This document shows, one piece after another, positions 12,864 through 25,600 of a stretch of DNA of 64,000 nt. Made by a program: the position numbers and the translations under genes. Positions within the stretch are counted from its first letter, which is position 1; each line of letters opens with the position of its first letter. The stretch is from Xylaria sp. FL1777 (lineage: Eukaryota > Ascomycota > Sordariomycetes > Xylariales > Xylariaceae): the NCBI GenBank assembly GCA_022578965.1, contig MU400550.1, positions 62,001-126,000 of the forward strand. Reading direction: 5' to 3'. The notes under the pieces were generated by a model, which had not been told where the DNA came from, did not search any database, and was given only the letters and a program-made list of their open reading frames with translations.

Positions 12864-15800
12864 TACACAACCCGTGTAGAGCCTCATCACTGGTCTTGCA
12901 CTGTAGGTAGCATACAGTGCTACGGTCGCATCATCTTGCTATAAATATGCGATCTGTGCATGATCGCCTAGCCAGCACATGTTAGCGTTGTATGTGCCTG
13001 AAGATCACCCTCCGAAATAAGCCCTACACTGCACTGAACTGAACTAAGGTATCCCCGTCGAATAGTGATAAGATCTCTGCTATGTACACTAAATATTAAA
13101 ATCCCAGCGATCATTGCAAGGTACTGTGATAATAATAGTACAGAGGCCGTAGCAATAAAGATAGACCGGGCAAGGGGACAAATGACTTACATTAGATACC
13201 GGTAGGTGTGAGATCGATCCGCGGCGCAAAGCTAGCTATACTCTATACTGCGTACGGCTTAAAGTCTAAACGTGATAGGCTCGGGTGTGTGTCTCCCTCT
13301 AAGATGCACCAATAAGCATCGCAATAGCACCTCACATGGTGTTGCACGTCTCTCGTCAAACCATCCTTTACATGCACTCAATTGCACTGGATCTGGCTAG
13401 CGTGAATTGGAAAACGCATTGCGACAATCCCATGGCAACAGAAAGTAAGGAACTTATGTGTTGCATGTGTATGTAATGTATTGCATTGCAAGCACGGTTC
13501 TGTAACCCGCCAAATCACCAACAGTGCCTCCTCTCGCCGAAGGATCTCCGTAACAAAAGTTCCTGACAAACAGCCAGCGAAGGATGAGTGGGAGAACGGC
13601 GCAGCTGTATGCGTTCCTACGTTTTCCCTCTACACTGACCCCAGGTAGGTATTGTGACCTCTTCGCTGTTACCTGCCGTGTCTCACCCATAACGCGGTAT
13701 CCGCAACATGTGTGGCTGGCCGCGAAGGCAGATACTCCGCTAATATCCTACTACCTCCCTAATCCAGGTAGGTATGCAGTGCTACGGACCAGTTGATGGG
13801 AGGCGCTTCCACGTGCGTATGCGGCGCAACAATTTCTTGTCTGGTGTGCTCTGCTCGCACATTAGATAAGCTAAGACTAAGTAAGTGTGCGTACGGTACG
13901 CATAAACCCCATCTAGTGTAAATAGTGCCGGTACCACCGAGAAACATGAGCGGCACATACTCATGCTGTTGGACACGTGCATCTCCTCTGGGACTTTATA
14001 CCGGCATTATCGCTGCTGTGTTTTATTGGTCTCGGGGACTTTTGAGGGGAGAAGAAGCTTGTTGGTTTCACGGGCTTTGTTGTTGTCTGCTGTGTCAAGT
14101 TCTGGTCCGCGGGCTGTGGGTTAGGTACCATGCACAGCAGCATGTATGCATAGGTGATTTTTGTATTTTTGTTGTCACGATAGGCATCTTACTGCGTACA
14201 TGAGGACCGAACTCGGCTTCGAATAGGTAACCTGACAGCTAGCTACCTGGTTCGACGAAGATGCAGGAAGGCTGGCGTGTAAGAAATGGTAAGCCACTCA
14301 CAGGAAACAAAAAACCACATCAACACAAAAGACGACAGAAGAATGTCACCGCTTATCAGCCACCGATGATGATCTCAGAGCATTTCAATGCCTTGGCCGC
14401 CGATGTGTCAGCTTATGAGGCGTCGCAGCGTATCAATCGATCCTGGGCTTGTGTCAACTTGAATGGCTGTCACCATTCCCGCCAAGCTTCCCATTGGGCG
14501 GAAGTCCGTAACGAAAACAGGTTAGTTGCGCAAGATATCTCTAACATCCTGCGCAATCGCCTGCAGCACCCGCCTTTTTCATTGTAGGTACCGGTATACT
14601 AGGACCGGCGCCTCCCGCAGGTAGCCAAGCAGGGTTTTGCAGAGAGGGTCCCGAAGCGAGCTGATGGTCTGTTAGTCTAGATGAAGCTTGTGCCGCCTTT
14701 TTGCTCACTAGGTAGTTCTAGTGTAATAGTCTAGTTCCACTACATATATCACAGTCTCATAGGACTAACTACTATAGAGAGAGGGTGTAACACATGTCCT
14801 AGCCCAGGGCGAGTGGAAGCAATGTTTTTTTTTTGAGTACGAATTAGATATACGCAGCATTCCATCTCAGCTCTTCATAGCCTCAATCGCTTGATAAGTT
14901 AAGTATTTTGCCCATTATCTTCCCAGGCTCGGACCTCTCGGGCGGATGGTGAGGCCGGCAGGAGTAGACAACCTAGCAAGCCATTTGGACAAAAGGCTAC
15001 CTATTACGCAGCCATGCGGCGCAGCTATTTCTTTCAACTACATGTAAGTATGAATATACGTAGGAGGCATGTTAATCGACCCCGGAAGCCAAGGGTTCGC
15101 GGGATTGCGGAGGTAATCTCCTCTGGATCTTACGAAGTCCTGCAATACTAACAAGTACATAATCACTAGCAATTCTACTATCGTGAGTGGGATAATAAGC
15201 CCCACGTAGCCAATCTTATCCCCAGGGTCGAAGATATACAGTAGATGCATGTGGTAGATATTCGCCATGCCTCGGTCGAGGAGGACCTTGATTGATAATC
15301 TAGCACGGTCGATTGATTATTGTTGTCCTCTTAGTACAATGGGGCTTCAATTTATGCACTTATCGCCCATAATACCAAATTCGCTAACACTCCAAGGAAT
15401 AGGATTCGGTACCACGTATGTGCAAGAGAAAGCTGCTGCACGCAGGGACCATCTACGGTAGCTTGGCATGATAACGCCGAGCAAACCCTGGCTTCCTAAG
15501 TGTTGAGGGGAATCTGACTTGCCGTAGTGTGTTCCTCAAAGCCGCCTTGCTGACCTCATCTCACATTCCCGCTTATTCGGGTTCGCGTTCGGCTGGGGTA
15601 TTAATTTCTATTTCTTTTCTTCCGCCGATGATGATGGCATTCTCTTCGTTATACATGGTGAATGTAAAACTCTCATAGCGCCTCTACTCATGATCAAACG
15701 TGCTGGGGTATGTAACTCCCGAAGTTCGCTATCCTTAGCGAAGCAGATACCCAACCAGGGTGAATCCGAAGGGGCTGATTGCCTGCCAAGAGTTCCCCAA

Positions 15801-15941
15801 TTGCCATTTCCAGTCGAGCTCCTCTATATCCCTGTGAACCCAAAATCCTGAACGCCTTGTACCTTGCCTGATTACAAGGAAGTAGATAAAAATGTTACGG
15901 CATTGACGCCTTCCGTACAGTGGAGCAATGTGATTTGGCCG

Positions 15942-17278
15942 TTAAGGCTCTACCTTGAGAGGTGTGGCGCTTTGTGTACGCCAATTATCGTCCCTTTCTA
16001 CCGCAGCACCACGCTCAAGAAGCATAGCGGCCATGTCTGTCCGGCCGCACATTACAGCCCGTTGAAGGGCGGTGTAGCCTGAGTTGTCCTTTCCGTTTAT
16101 GTTGACATCGTGACGTTGTAGTAGTAACCGTAGGGTCTCAACATTGCCCCCAGCCACAGCAAAGTGAAGCAGTGGCGCTGTTGTTTCCGGGAGGGGCTTT
16201 GGCATGTCTGGTACCTCGCCTACTTTGACGTTGGTCATGAATGTCGAAGCGACTGACGAGCTCCCAGGACGTGTAATCGGTTTCCTGTCAACGGCTGGCC
16301 AGCCCCCTGCGCTGTTCAAGTCGGAGCCTGGGGATGTAGCATATGCCGTTGATGCTGCGAGACTGTCCTCTAATGAATATACCGACTCGGGGTTGTACAG
16401 AGACAATTCGTCGGCATTTCCATACATGCTATTAAAGCTAGTAGAACATAAAGTTAGCTCCGCCATGTAATCGCCGGTATTAGTTGCTACCCACCCAGCA
16501 GACATAGGCAGCGCTTCGTGTCCCTCAGCGCTGCTAACACCCCAAGGAAGAGGACTCGAGCAGTTGGATGAAAACGTGGCAGACATGCTATGGCTCCTGG
16601 GTGGAGGGTGATGTTGTATTGACCCTGGGGCTATGGTTGTGGTGACAGCCCGTGTTCGGCGGCCCAAGGAGGAAGCTGCTGGCAATTCCGGTACGACGTC
16701 GTTAGAGGACGGGATTTGTGAGTAGTAGGTGGGGGAGGCGTCAAAAACCATAGGAGTGTCCCCATCTGCTATCAACCCAAGGCCATTCAATTGCTCGGTA
16801 CCGTGACTATGTGACCATGTCTGCATATAATCGCTGACCTGCCGCGACTCATCTGCAGCCGGCGTCGTTGCTGGCACCGAAGCCGGCTCTATATTATGGG
16901 GTGCCGGCGTGCTCTCGGAGCTAGCAGGACTCCTGCCACCCGAGACCAATTCCTGCTCTGGTGGTGGTGTAGTTGAGGAATCCCCACTGACGATCTCTTG
17001 CAGTTGCTGGAGTTGTTTCTTCAGTTTCTCTACCTCCTTTGTCCGATCTCTCATGTTGCGTCCTAGAAGGAAGCAGTCAGCGACAGAAACACGGACGCCA
17101 CCAGGGCAGAATCGGTGTCAGGGGACGACGTACGATAGGCTCGCTGGGCGAGGCGGTTTTGGATTTTCCTTCGCTCTGCTGCGTCTGGTAGATTCCGCCA
17201 ATCTTCATCCGGCTTCATCAGGTCGGCGTAGGAGGTCGTCAGCGGACGGCCGCTGCGCGGTGAAGATGTACCCGACAT
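15942..17278 (-). CDS. bZIP transcription factor with C-terminal ankyrin repeats
   Basis: Two exons (intron 17063-17133, GTACGT...TAG), 421 residues. The intron splits the basic region; splicing restores the Yap-type signature NRLAQRAYR (Asn41 to Arg49), followed by a short heptad-like stretch (Val59, Leu62, Leu66, Leu69) rather than a long zipper. The middle is Ser/Thr/Pro-rich and low in order. About residues 338-403 form two ankyrin repeats (the segments starting LLHFAVAGGN and TALQRAVMCGR). This architecture is that of fungal basic-region plus ankyrin regulators such as ToxE of Cochliobolus carbonum, which control specialised-metabolite clusters. No such cluster is visible here, so the target is unknown. 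The gene stands alone in a long non-coding stretch. Confidence 0.88.
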
Positions 17279-20200
17279 GTTATCTTTGATCGTATGTGTG
17301 TAGACTGAAGTGTCGAGGTGAGAGAACTAAGACTTGGATCTTGGCCGGTAGAGGTCAATTGGGTGGGTTGATAAGAAAGAAAGAGAATAAGTAGTGCACG
17401 CTGCTTGGCAACCTGGGCCAGCCAGACAATGTATAATAAAACGTGGTGGCGGTTCCATTGCATCGTCTATGGCACAGGAAGACAGAAGCGATAGGACGAA
17501 TACATGAGATACATGGGGATGCATGTCAAGGAGAGCCACACCCACAGTGTGAGATCCTTCGTTAGGGAGGGTGGTACTCTCGTACTTAGTTCGTATGCAG
17601 CCGCTCCCTACACCAGACTGACACTAACTGCAATGAATCAGCATGATATGAGATAGTGGGTGGAGGGAGGCTAATAAAAGCCTCGTACAATGTATACTGT
17701 GGGTAACGAGAGCGCGCACAAAGTAGGGACATGGCCAGGTACTCTGCTCCGACTTGTTACGGTGCAGCCCTCCAAGTACCCCGGCTCCTGTACGTCTCGA
17801 ACGTGGAGATGGGTTCGATTTGAAGCATCGACCATCATCGACGACCGAAGATTCAGCAAGGTCCCGCAGCAGCAGCAGCCTTAGCGCAGGCCGTCCACAC
17901 TGGCCCTGCCAGAGACTGAGGAGGTGACGAAACCCCCGGAATCCCGGTACCAGATCAGCTCATCTAGCCGTCGCCAACAGCCGTTGCTGACCTAGCTCAG
18001 AAATCAGATGTGCCAATGGCAGGTAGCTGATAGCATTTGCATTGTTTCCACGCCGTAACACGCAGACTGCCCTGAATACCTACCTCCATAACACCGCAGA
18101 GGCGGTTATGTTTCCGGTAATCGGCTGCGTCTCACGCCCAGGAAACATCCCCGAATGGTGATGCCGGACAGCGAAAGCTGGCACTCCTGCGGGGGCATTC
18201 GCGATATTGACTCCGTACTTCGTAACGGTCGGTGGAATTGACGCCTGCACTAGCCTGCTCCAGCGCAGAGCAAGGAGAGAGAGAGAGACGCCGAGAGCAC
18301 GCATGGCCGGGGTCGACACGTGCAGGACGGCCTCATCGCGAGCTTAAAGCTATATTGGGCAGGTTAGTATCCGTGTTCCGTACACTGCATACCATGGTGT
18401 ACTGTAGCTCGACGCTTCTGCGTCTAGCGCAGCGATAGTGACGGCGAGTGACCAGTGATGCGAGTCTGCGTAACCGAGGAGAGCTCGGGGTAACATTCAG
18501 GTCAGGAGGATTCCATGCATCTGCGCCCTACTTACTGCGTAGATAGTAGAGAGTGTATGTAAGTATGGATGTACCGCAAGTAAGTGGTGTAATTTCAAAG
18601 GAAGCAAAGGAAGCATGCATGGAAAACAGGACGGTAGCACCAGGCGATGCCGAGCAGCTCCAGGGTCCTCTTTAGCGAGGTCGATCCTACGCTACAGGTA
18701 CCCGTACTCGCATTGGAATTCAATCAGTCTGCCCTTAACCAACCACTATCCTTTTACGCAGTAGGCTCCGAGCCAGAGTTCAGGGGTCCACTCCTGCGGT
18801 AGGTAGTGCCTACACATACGCATAATATCTAGCGGGTTTAGTTACCTATACCGGTACGTGTAACCTGTTAACCTGTTAACTTGTTACTCCCTCTTTTCAT
18901 ACATGGCAGGTTTGTTACGCTACCTATATGTAAGTACTGATCTACGCAGTGGTGTATGCAGTAATTAATAGGGAACCCCATTAAACCTAAAATAAGTCCC
19001 TACCTATAACAACGTGAGTATATAGCTTTGGTATATATGAGAGGGGAACAAGAGGAACAAGAACAGCTCTTCCCATCAGATAGTGTAGGTCATGTAGGTT
19101 TACCTAAGTACATAGGTGGCACGAATTGGTTTTCTGTACTACGTACGTAAATTTTGAGAACCCTTGTAGATACACACTGCGTATGAGGTAGCTGAATGGC
19201 TAGATGACAACAAGCATTTGTTTCCCGTGCGGTTTTCCCGTGTGATTTTCCCGTGTCCTATTCCACAACAGACACACATAAGTTGCAGCAGGAAACAAGC
19301 TTGTGTGCAAAGAGATGCAACTAAGCCCCATGCGTAGTGTGCAGTAGACCGGCTACACTAGGTCCTGAACGAGTACGCTATACTAATTCCGCCACAAAAG
19401 GTTCTTGTAGCGCTACTATCCACACTAGTGTGCGGTATCTAAAGAGCTAAAGAGGTACCCAGGGTATCGTGAGCGCCGACCCACTACCTCATGTATTACA
19501 CATGTAGGCTAGCCGACGCTATGGTACCGGTACCAGTCGACGTCTCACATTGACTAAGCTACCTAGGCTACCTACCCGCTTAGCTACACAACCAACACCA
19601 AACAGACCAAACAGAGGCCTATCTAGCAGCCAATAACAGTCCGACGCAGACAACACAGACAACAAACGCAGCGGAATCATGCCTCACTATGTGATAACTT
19701 ACATATAACGACATCGTTTCGACCTGCCTCCTAGTGGCGAAGCACGGCGCATCCGCACGTGTCTCGCAAGATTTGCTAGTGTTGCTTGCGCAGACGACAA
19801 GGTATCTGACATCAGCCCGATGGCAGCGTGCTGGGAAATTTCAAATTCTACAGCCAGTTCTAGGGTAGTGTGTAGTGTGTAGTGTAGTATGTAAGGTAGT
19901 GTAGCGTAGTATGTGTAGTGTAAATAACCTCCGTATCTGCGCATTTCTGCACGTCATATCTCTAAAAGTCGAGGCCTTCCTATTCCGGCTAAGGATGAGA
20001 GCTCATCCCACGTCCCACTTTGCAGGTCGACTGTCAACCGAGAACTGATCTGCGTGAACCAGACAGGATATATATTTCGCCACAGCTAAGTAGGTAGGTA
20101 GATAGGCTTTTGGTAAGTCTATCATGATACCCGTAGGGCCTACGACACGTGTAGGTCAGTGCAGCGCATGCATACGGAGCACCATGTGTAAGCCATCCAT

Positions 20201-20282
20201 TGCATTTAGTCCAGTAAGTAGGGAATAGCCCCATTGTATCTACTATAATCCATACCAGGTATGCTCATTGCTGTGACAACAG

Positions 20283-20289
<7 letters not shown>

Positions 20290-20316
<27 letters not shown>
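20290..20316. repeat. 27-A homopolymer
   Basis: Uninterrupted run of A. It could be the poly-A end of an old retroposed sequence, but no reading frame or target-site duplication supports that. Confidence 0.9.
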
Positions 20317-20318
<2 letters not shown>

Positions 20319-21412
20319 CGTTGAATAACGCTCTGGGCTGCAGCATTTTGTTACGTCAGGCGGCCAGTTAGACCAGCCGACGGAGACATTCAACGACTAT
20401 ATACATACATACATACGCAGTACACATAGTAGTTCGGCGATCATCCGAAAGGGGTCGTTGGTCCAGCCTTGGGTTCCAGTTCTAGGCTTGGCAGAAATCT
20501 AGCTGCTGCAGATAGATATGGCTTACGTATACTGATGATTGCAGGAGGACAACAGCAAACGAGCAAGGGCAGAAGTCTTGTGCATTTTAGAAGTCGTCTA
20601 ATAGCCCTCTATCACTCTCGTAATCCCCAAAACCTGACTCATCTATCTATCAAACCTAGCAGGGTCTGGAGTCAGCCACTCTTTGACATCTAGGTACTAC
20701 CGCTACCTGTACACGAAGAGTTAGCTCCAGCCTTATCTAGTCGTTAGGAAAGACAGCAGCAGCTCATGCAGACAACAGGTCAACCTTCGGAGTGCCAACA
20801 TAACAGATGATATGCGTACTCCACAAAGACATCATAGTTAGGATATAATAATATAAATATAGTATACCCGGGATTCCTCGTGTTCAGTTGGCACATTTAT
20901 AATAGTACCAATGCGGTATTGATGGGCGCTTTGCACCATGTGGAATACAAGGAACATTCTAGGGAACCAAAGTCGACCACTTTTTGGTTCTTTTATCTTG
21001 AGCTGTCTAGTCTAGAAGGTAACATTACCAAGTTATTTTTCTTCCCCTTAGAAATAACTGAGCGTGACGAGACGCACCTGATGGTTCGCATTCTCTTCCC
21101 TGCTTATTTCCATAAAAGGTGTCATATTAGCTAACCACGCAGCTATCCATACTACTTCTTTGGGTAGGAGGGGCTCGTCAACAAGGCCCATAATTGGCCC
21201 GCTCAAGCGATATAGTCGTCTAATATACCGGTTTTTTTGGTGTCTTCATTTATTTCATTTATTCCCTAGGTTTTTTTATGTTTTCCTCTACGCTCTCCGG
21301 CCGCTTTCACGCCTCAGACGTCAATCTCTAACCAACCTTCTTTTTACACTCGGCGGCGCTTCTATCTGCACTCTCAGCCGTTACTGTTCAACGCTTTTCG
21401 GTCTCGGAGCGC

Positions 21413-21547
21413 ATGCCGACGCCGGAATCGAGCGCCAATGATGAAGGTGGCGCGGCACTTGCAGGAGACGGCGAGTCTGTCGTCAACCCGCAGATGCTGT
21501 CTACCACCGTCTCGGCTTTTCGCTGGTTTCTTCAATACACGACCTAG
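21413..21547 (+). CDS. Short protein-like ORF, unknown
   Basis: A 44-residue frame starting MPTPESSANDEGG and ending in a Trp/Phe/Tyr-bearing stretch. It follows a pyrimidine-rich stretch (about 21240-21400) that looks like a fungal promoter or 5' leader. The acidic, Ser/Gly-rich start resembles the N-terminus of a larger fungal protein, so it may be a first exon or the stump of a lost gene. I could not find a convincing donor site or a downstream exon. It may also be chance. Confidence 0.2.
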   Translation: MPTPESSANDEGGAALAGDGESVVNPQMLSTTVSAFRWFLQYTT

Positions 21548-23212
21548 TGCGCTATCCGCACTAAACTAGCTACCCTCTTGACCGAAAGTGGGTTTGGCTG
21601 CCATTGTTCTCGAAGGAACCTGTGTAGTGTAGTATACTACAACATTGCGCACAGATCTACGCTCGCTTGCGCATATTCGCCTTGTTTCGCTCTGCGCAGA
21701 CGAATTTTTTTTTCTCTTGCAGCAGAGATCGAAATGACGCATCTGATTTGAATAAACTGGCCTCGTGGATCCGCCAATAAGGGCATGTGTCAAACTGCTG
21801 CTGCAAGTATATGTCAACCGAACAACATCCCTTTGCCATCACGAAATGGGATGGGATGGCGTTATCACCGGATTCAGAGGAATAGCCGTGGAGCACGTAC
21901 TATAACGAGAAGGTCATCGTAAGCCCCTAAACACTACATGGTGCACGCATGATGCAAACTGAACCGGGGTCCTGGTGCCAGAAGGCAGTCGTGTAGCTAT
22001 GGCAGGGCTGCATATTGCGTGCAAGGTGGTAGTGTTGCTAGAAATGCAACTAGCCATACACAGTCGTCGACGAGATAAGCTTTCGCAAAACTATACCTAG
22101 CTATATGTAGCTGTTGGACACGCTTACCTCACGTCCGTTCATCGTTTCCAATGTATTATTCGTCTACAGATAGACATGTACGACGCTAGGCGCTACTAGA
22201 CTCATATGTAGGTATTATTCCGACCTTTCAAAGCACGAGAAGGGTGGAGGGTCGTTTTCGAGGTGGAGTAGCCCGGGAACCAAACACGGGGATCACCTCT
22301 GGCCAAGCATTTATCGCATTGGCGATCGATACTAGCCGGGGCAATCTTGTCCCCCGTCCTTCTCCGTGCTACCGATGACGTTGAGCAACTCCCGTTGTTG
22401 AATACCATGCAATGAAGATCGTAGGTGGCGTGATTGCCGTACTCCGCAAGCTCGGTATCTAAAGACGTTTATAATCGGCTCCGTCGTTGTGCCGTCGGCT
22501 CATTAAATGATGGCCCAAGGGCCTACTTACTGCCCTGTGTGAAAAGTGTGCTCGTACTAGGGGTTCTCTATTCTACTAATCCAGGTAGTTATGGTTTGTA
22601 CTAAGATGTGATATCAGTTTGCGTATTTTGTGCTTGTCTGCTTGCTAAGAAGACGAATATTTCAGTTAGACTATCTATGTAGTAGGCGGGCCCGGTTTGA
22701 CCTCCGGAGGCAACATGTATAGTGCTCTCTATTAAGCTATGATAGGAACAGATGCCTTTTTAGAAAGTCTAGGGCTGGTGATTTGATGACGATAGGTTGC
22801 GTTTAACCTCTTTAATACATAGCTGTAGTCGGCCAAACGTTGGAAACCCTCAGGTACTCATTCCTCAAATATAGGTTACCACGAACATCGAGTATGGGTA
22901 TCTCGTATCACATAAAAGCTAGAGGTTTCGGCTTTGAAGCTCGTATCGTTCCACCTAATTAACTCAAGCGCCTGTATAAAGCATAGGAAAACGCACAACA
23001 TTGGGCTGCTAAGCTTTTAGCCAGGTGTCAGTGGTGCACGGCTCTCCCCAATTCAACATGATTGATATTCGATGGGATCCCTAACTTGCAGTTAGATCAC
23101 ACCTCTCAATTAACAGCATCCAACTAAAACGACAAGTATGTAATGACTCTATTGTTACCACAAGCCGGGCACCATGAGATCATGAAGTATATTGCCCAGG
23201 ACAATTAAAATG

Positions 23213-23303
23213 ATGTCATAGGGTTACTCCAGAGTGAGATAGGCCATCAGAAGGTCACCGTTAAGTAAAAGTATAGGGATTAGGGCTCAATTTTATTAAT
23301 CCC
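23213..23303 (+). repeat. Diverged repeat, copy A
   Basis: Shares with copy B the ordered words TGTCA, AGGGTT, CTCCAGAGTGA and TCAAT-TTATT-AT-CC at matching spacing. It is the most diverged of the three copies. Ends are approximate. Confidence 0.5.
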
Positions 23304-23725
23304 AAGTCGCTCCCATAGGCTGAGAAACTGGGAGGTTTCTAAGTGTTCACGATGCTAAAAGTGAGGTAGTTATTCACTTCCCTTGAACATTTACGTAACA
23401 GGAAGGAGGCATTGTGATCTAACAGAGTTTTGTATATTGAATTGGACTTACACATTGAACCATTTTAAGCCAGTTTACAGACAAAAATAAAACTCGAAAA
23501 GTACTAGGAATATATCAATATGAATAGAAGAAAGAGATTGGCTAGAGATCAGAAGTAATACCCCTAGGTCTCATATAGGCTTTATACTATATATAGACTT
23601 TACTGACATTAGGAGTTAGTGATTTAGTCTATTACAACTATAGGTGATGAATATTGCTGCTCAAGTAGCCTGCAAATGATTTTCAATTGGGTTTGTGCAC
23701 CACAACTTCTTGCTCGTCAAGAGAA

Positions 23726-23820
23726 TGTCAGAGGGTTGTCTCCAGAGTGAAGTTGGGTCACTAGAGGGTAGCTGCTAGGTCGTAGTTACGGGCAAGGGGT
23801 CAATATTATTGATTCCTGAG
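23726..23820 (+). repeat. Diverged repeat, copy B
   Basis: Begins TGTCAGAGGGTTGTCTCCAG and matches the reverse complement of copy C across about 85 nt. The TGTCAGAG start resembles the 5' end of a fungal LTR, but no matching CA end, primer-binding site or internal coding region was found. Confidence 0.6.
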
Positions 23821-24089
23821 TTCCCCCAACAAGTATTGGAAGGGAACCCGGCTTTATATAGAGAATACTAAAGGGCCACGTATAGTGAGTTAAGTAGCAT
23901 ACCTCTAGCATTATCTTATTATTACACTGCTAGTTCGCCATTAGCTAGGCTAGGTTGTATAATATGTGACTACCAGGGGCCAGGGTCCCAGGGGGATAGA
24001 AGGAGCCCCTAGTTGGAGATAGTCGAGTATTTTCTATATAATGATCTTGCTTCTCCCAATATCTCCTAGAGGAAACTCAAAAATAGTTA

Positions 24090-24173
24090 ATATTGAGCCC
24101 TTAACTCATAGCTACGATATGGCAGCTACCCTCTGGTGACCTAGCTTCGCTCTGGAGACAAAGATCTCTGACA
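24090..24173 (-). repeat. Diverged repeat, copy C (inverted relative to B)
   Basis: Read on the minus strand it begins TGTCAGAG and then follows copy B through CTCCAGAG, GAGGGTAGCTGC and TCAATATTA. Differences are mostly transitions. Copies B and C form an inverted pair separated by about 270 nt. Confidence 0.6.
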
Positions 24174-25138
24174 GTGGCATATTCCAAATCTATGTATGGT
24201 AGCTATGTATGGCAATTTCAGAAAAGTGGCAATATAATAAAAAAGCTTACAAGAAGCCGATCAAGTTTTGGGGGGAGGGGCGCCACTTGGCCTGAGTAGT
24301 AAGATCATTATGAGGCCCCCAGGTGATGATCGAGATGACATGATAGTGCAAATTCACTCTGACAATAATATACACGATACTCTATAATACCGTGCTCCAC
24401 CGTGCTACAACAGTCTAATTACCAGGTATGGTCGTAGATCATCATCTCGGATAAAGGGATTACACTATCTCCGCAAGCTCAAGCTCGTTGCAAGAAGTGT
24501 TAAACAGTTTCTCTACCCTCACTTGCTTCCTGAATTGGATAAGTGAGAAGTCTTGTTCGTATCACGTATAATGAAGATAGAGCTGAACCATACAGAGTTA
24601 AGACGACCCAAAACTTTTCAACAGAAGGTCCTTAATCCGCTTGCTACTTGACTGAGTGATAAACATATACGAAGTTCGCCCCCAAAGCGCAACGGCAATT
24701 ACAGCCTTGCTATTTATGTAGTCTTATGCAACCATAGGCGGATTAATGAGTCGGTGTGCGATTCTTTTCTTGGTTTCTAACTGTCTGCCATGTTGCGGCC
24801 GCAAATTACGTTACTAGTATTCTACTATTTGTAGGCTGGACCAAGGTATTTTGAATAAGGCTGCGGAGGAATATTCCTGTAGTTTGAGCCATCTAGGTTA
24901 AAAATACACTTTTAAATATGCAGTTTCGGTCAATTTATGATGACAAGCTCTGCAACGAATACGAATGCTCAGTCGCAACAAGTTTGGTTCCTCTACAGAT
25001 CGTAGACAGCATTGCAATCAATAAAGTAGGGGATGAGCTAACAAATCAATAAGCCAAGGCAAAACTTAATCGGTGTCCATTTCTAAGTACCTGGGTCGCT
25101 TGGGTTCGCTAGGAATGCCGAGGTCCCCCCCCTTTTTT

Positions 25139-25161
25139 CTCTCTCTCTCTCTCTCTCTCTC
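25139..25161. repeat. (TC)n microsatellite
   Basis: CT dinucleotide tract directly after a C/T homopolymer stretch. Confidence 0.9.
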
Positions 25162-25600
25162 GATATGTATGTGTATAAGTATAATTATATAGAAAGTGTT
25201 TGCGCTGCATTACCCTATAAGAGCTAACTGTAAATTTAGGAGCCGACTTCTTCATCGTCATCCGTCGTCCCGTTGGCGTAGAACGACTAAGATGCGTCAA
25301 GCTTCGCGGGTTTGGCTGAGATCAAGAATTCGGCACATTACAGTGTCGAAAAGCACGAGCTGACAACGTGAAGGTAAATAGCATAGGAGAGAATGGTAAC
25401 ACTGCAGAAGTGGCGGGCCTGATGACTGGCATATCGACAATTTCGATAGATTCCTATTATTATGTGTAATCTGCCTACCTAATACCTGTGTATCCCACAT
25501 GATGGGTGAGTGTCTCTGTATTACCTACACTAATATATTATAGTGTGCTATAGCTGAGACCTCTAGCCTCGCGCAATCCCGCGTTCCCCGCACGCTGTAA

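Larger units (their letters stand above)
9501..15941. other. Long gene-free region with short dispersed motifs
   Basis: About 6.4 kb without a credible gene. The longest open frame (9865-10575, minus) has no protein-like composition. The stretch contains six exact copies of the 9-mer TACGCAGTA or its complement (10131, 10303, 10602, 12489, 13246, 14190) plus GT, GGTA and GTTA microsatellites. The part at 10900-11430 is more balanced in composition but broken in all frames; I could not assign it to a known element. Confidence 0.45.
17279..22400. other. Gene-poor region upstream of the bZIP-ankyrin gene
   Basis: The part next to 17279 is the promoter and leader of the bZIP-ankyrin gene. Beyond it I see only low-complexity intergenic DNA with TACGCAGTA copies at 18533, 18755 and 20414, many GTAGTGTAG-like words (19860-19920), a 27-A run at 20290-20316 and one short protein-like frame at 21413-21547. 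Confidence 0.45.
22401..25600. other. AT-rich region with decayed repeats
   Basis: No gene seen. The stretch is AT-rich and stop-rich in all frames and holds three diverged copies of a repeat (entries at 23213, 23726 and 24090). Many differences between copies are C/T or G/A transitions, the pattern RIP leaves in repeated fungal DNA. A TC microsatellite lies at 25139-25161. Confidence 0.5.

Noticed and set aside
14261..14587. 108-codon plus-strand frame
   Set aside because: Plausible length but no domain, codon pattern or splice signals to support it.
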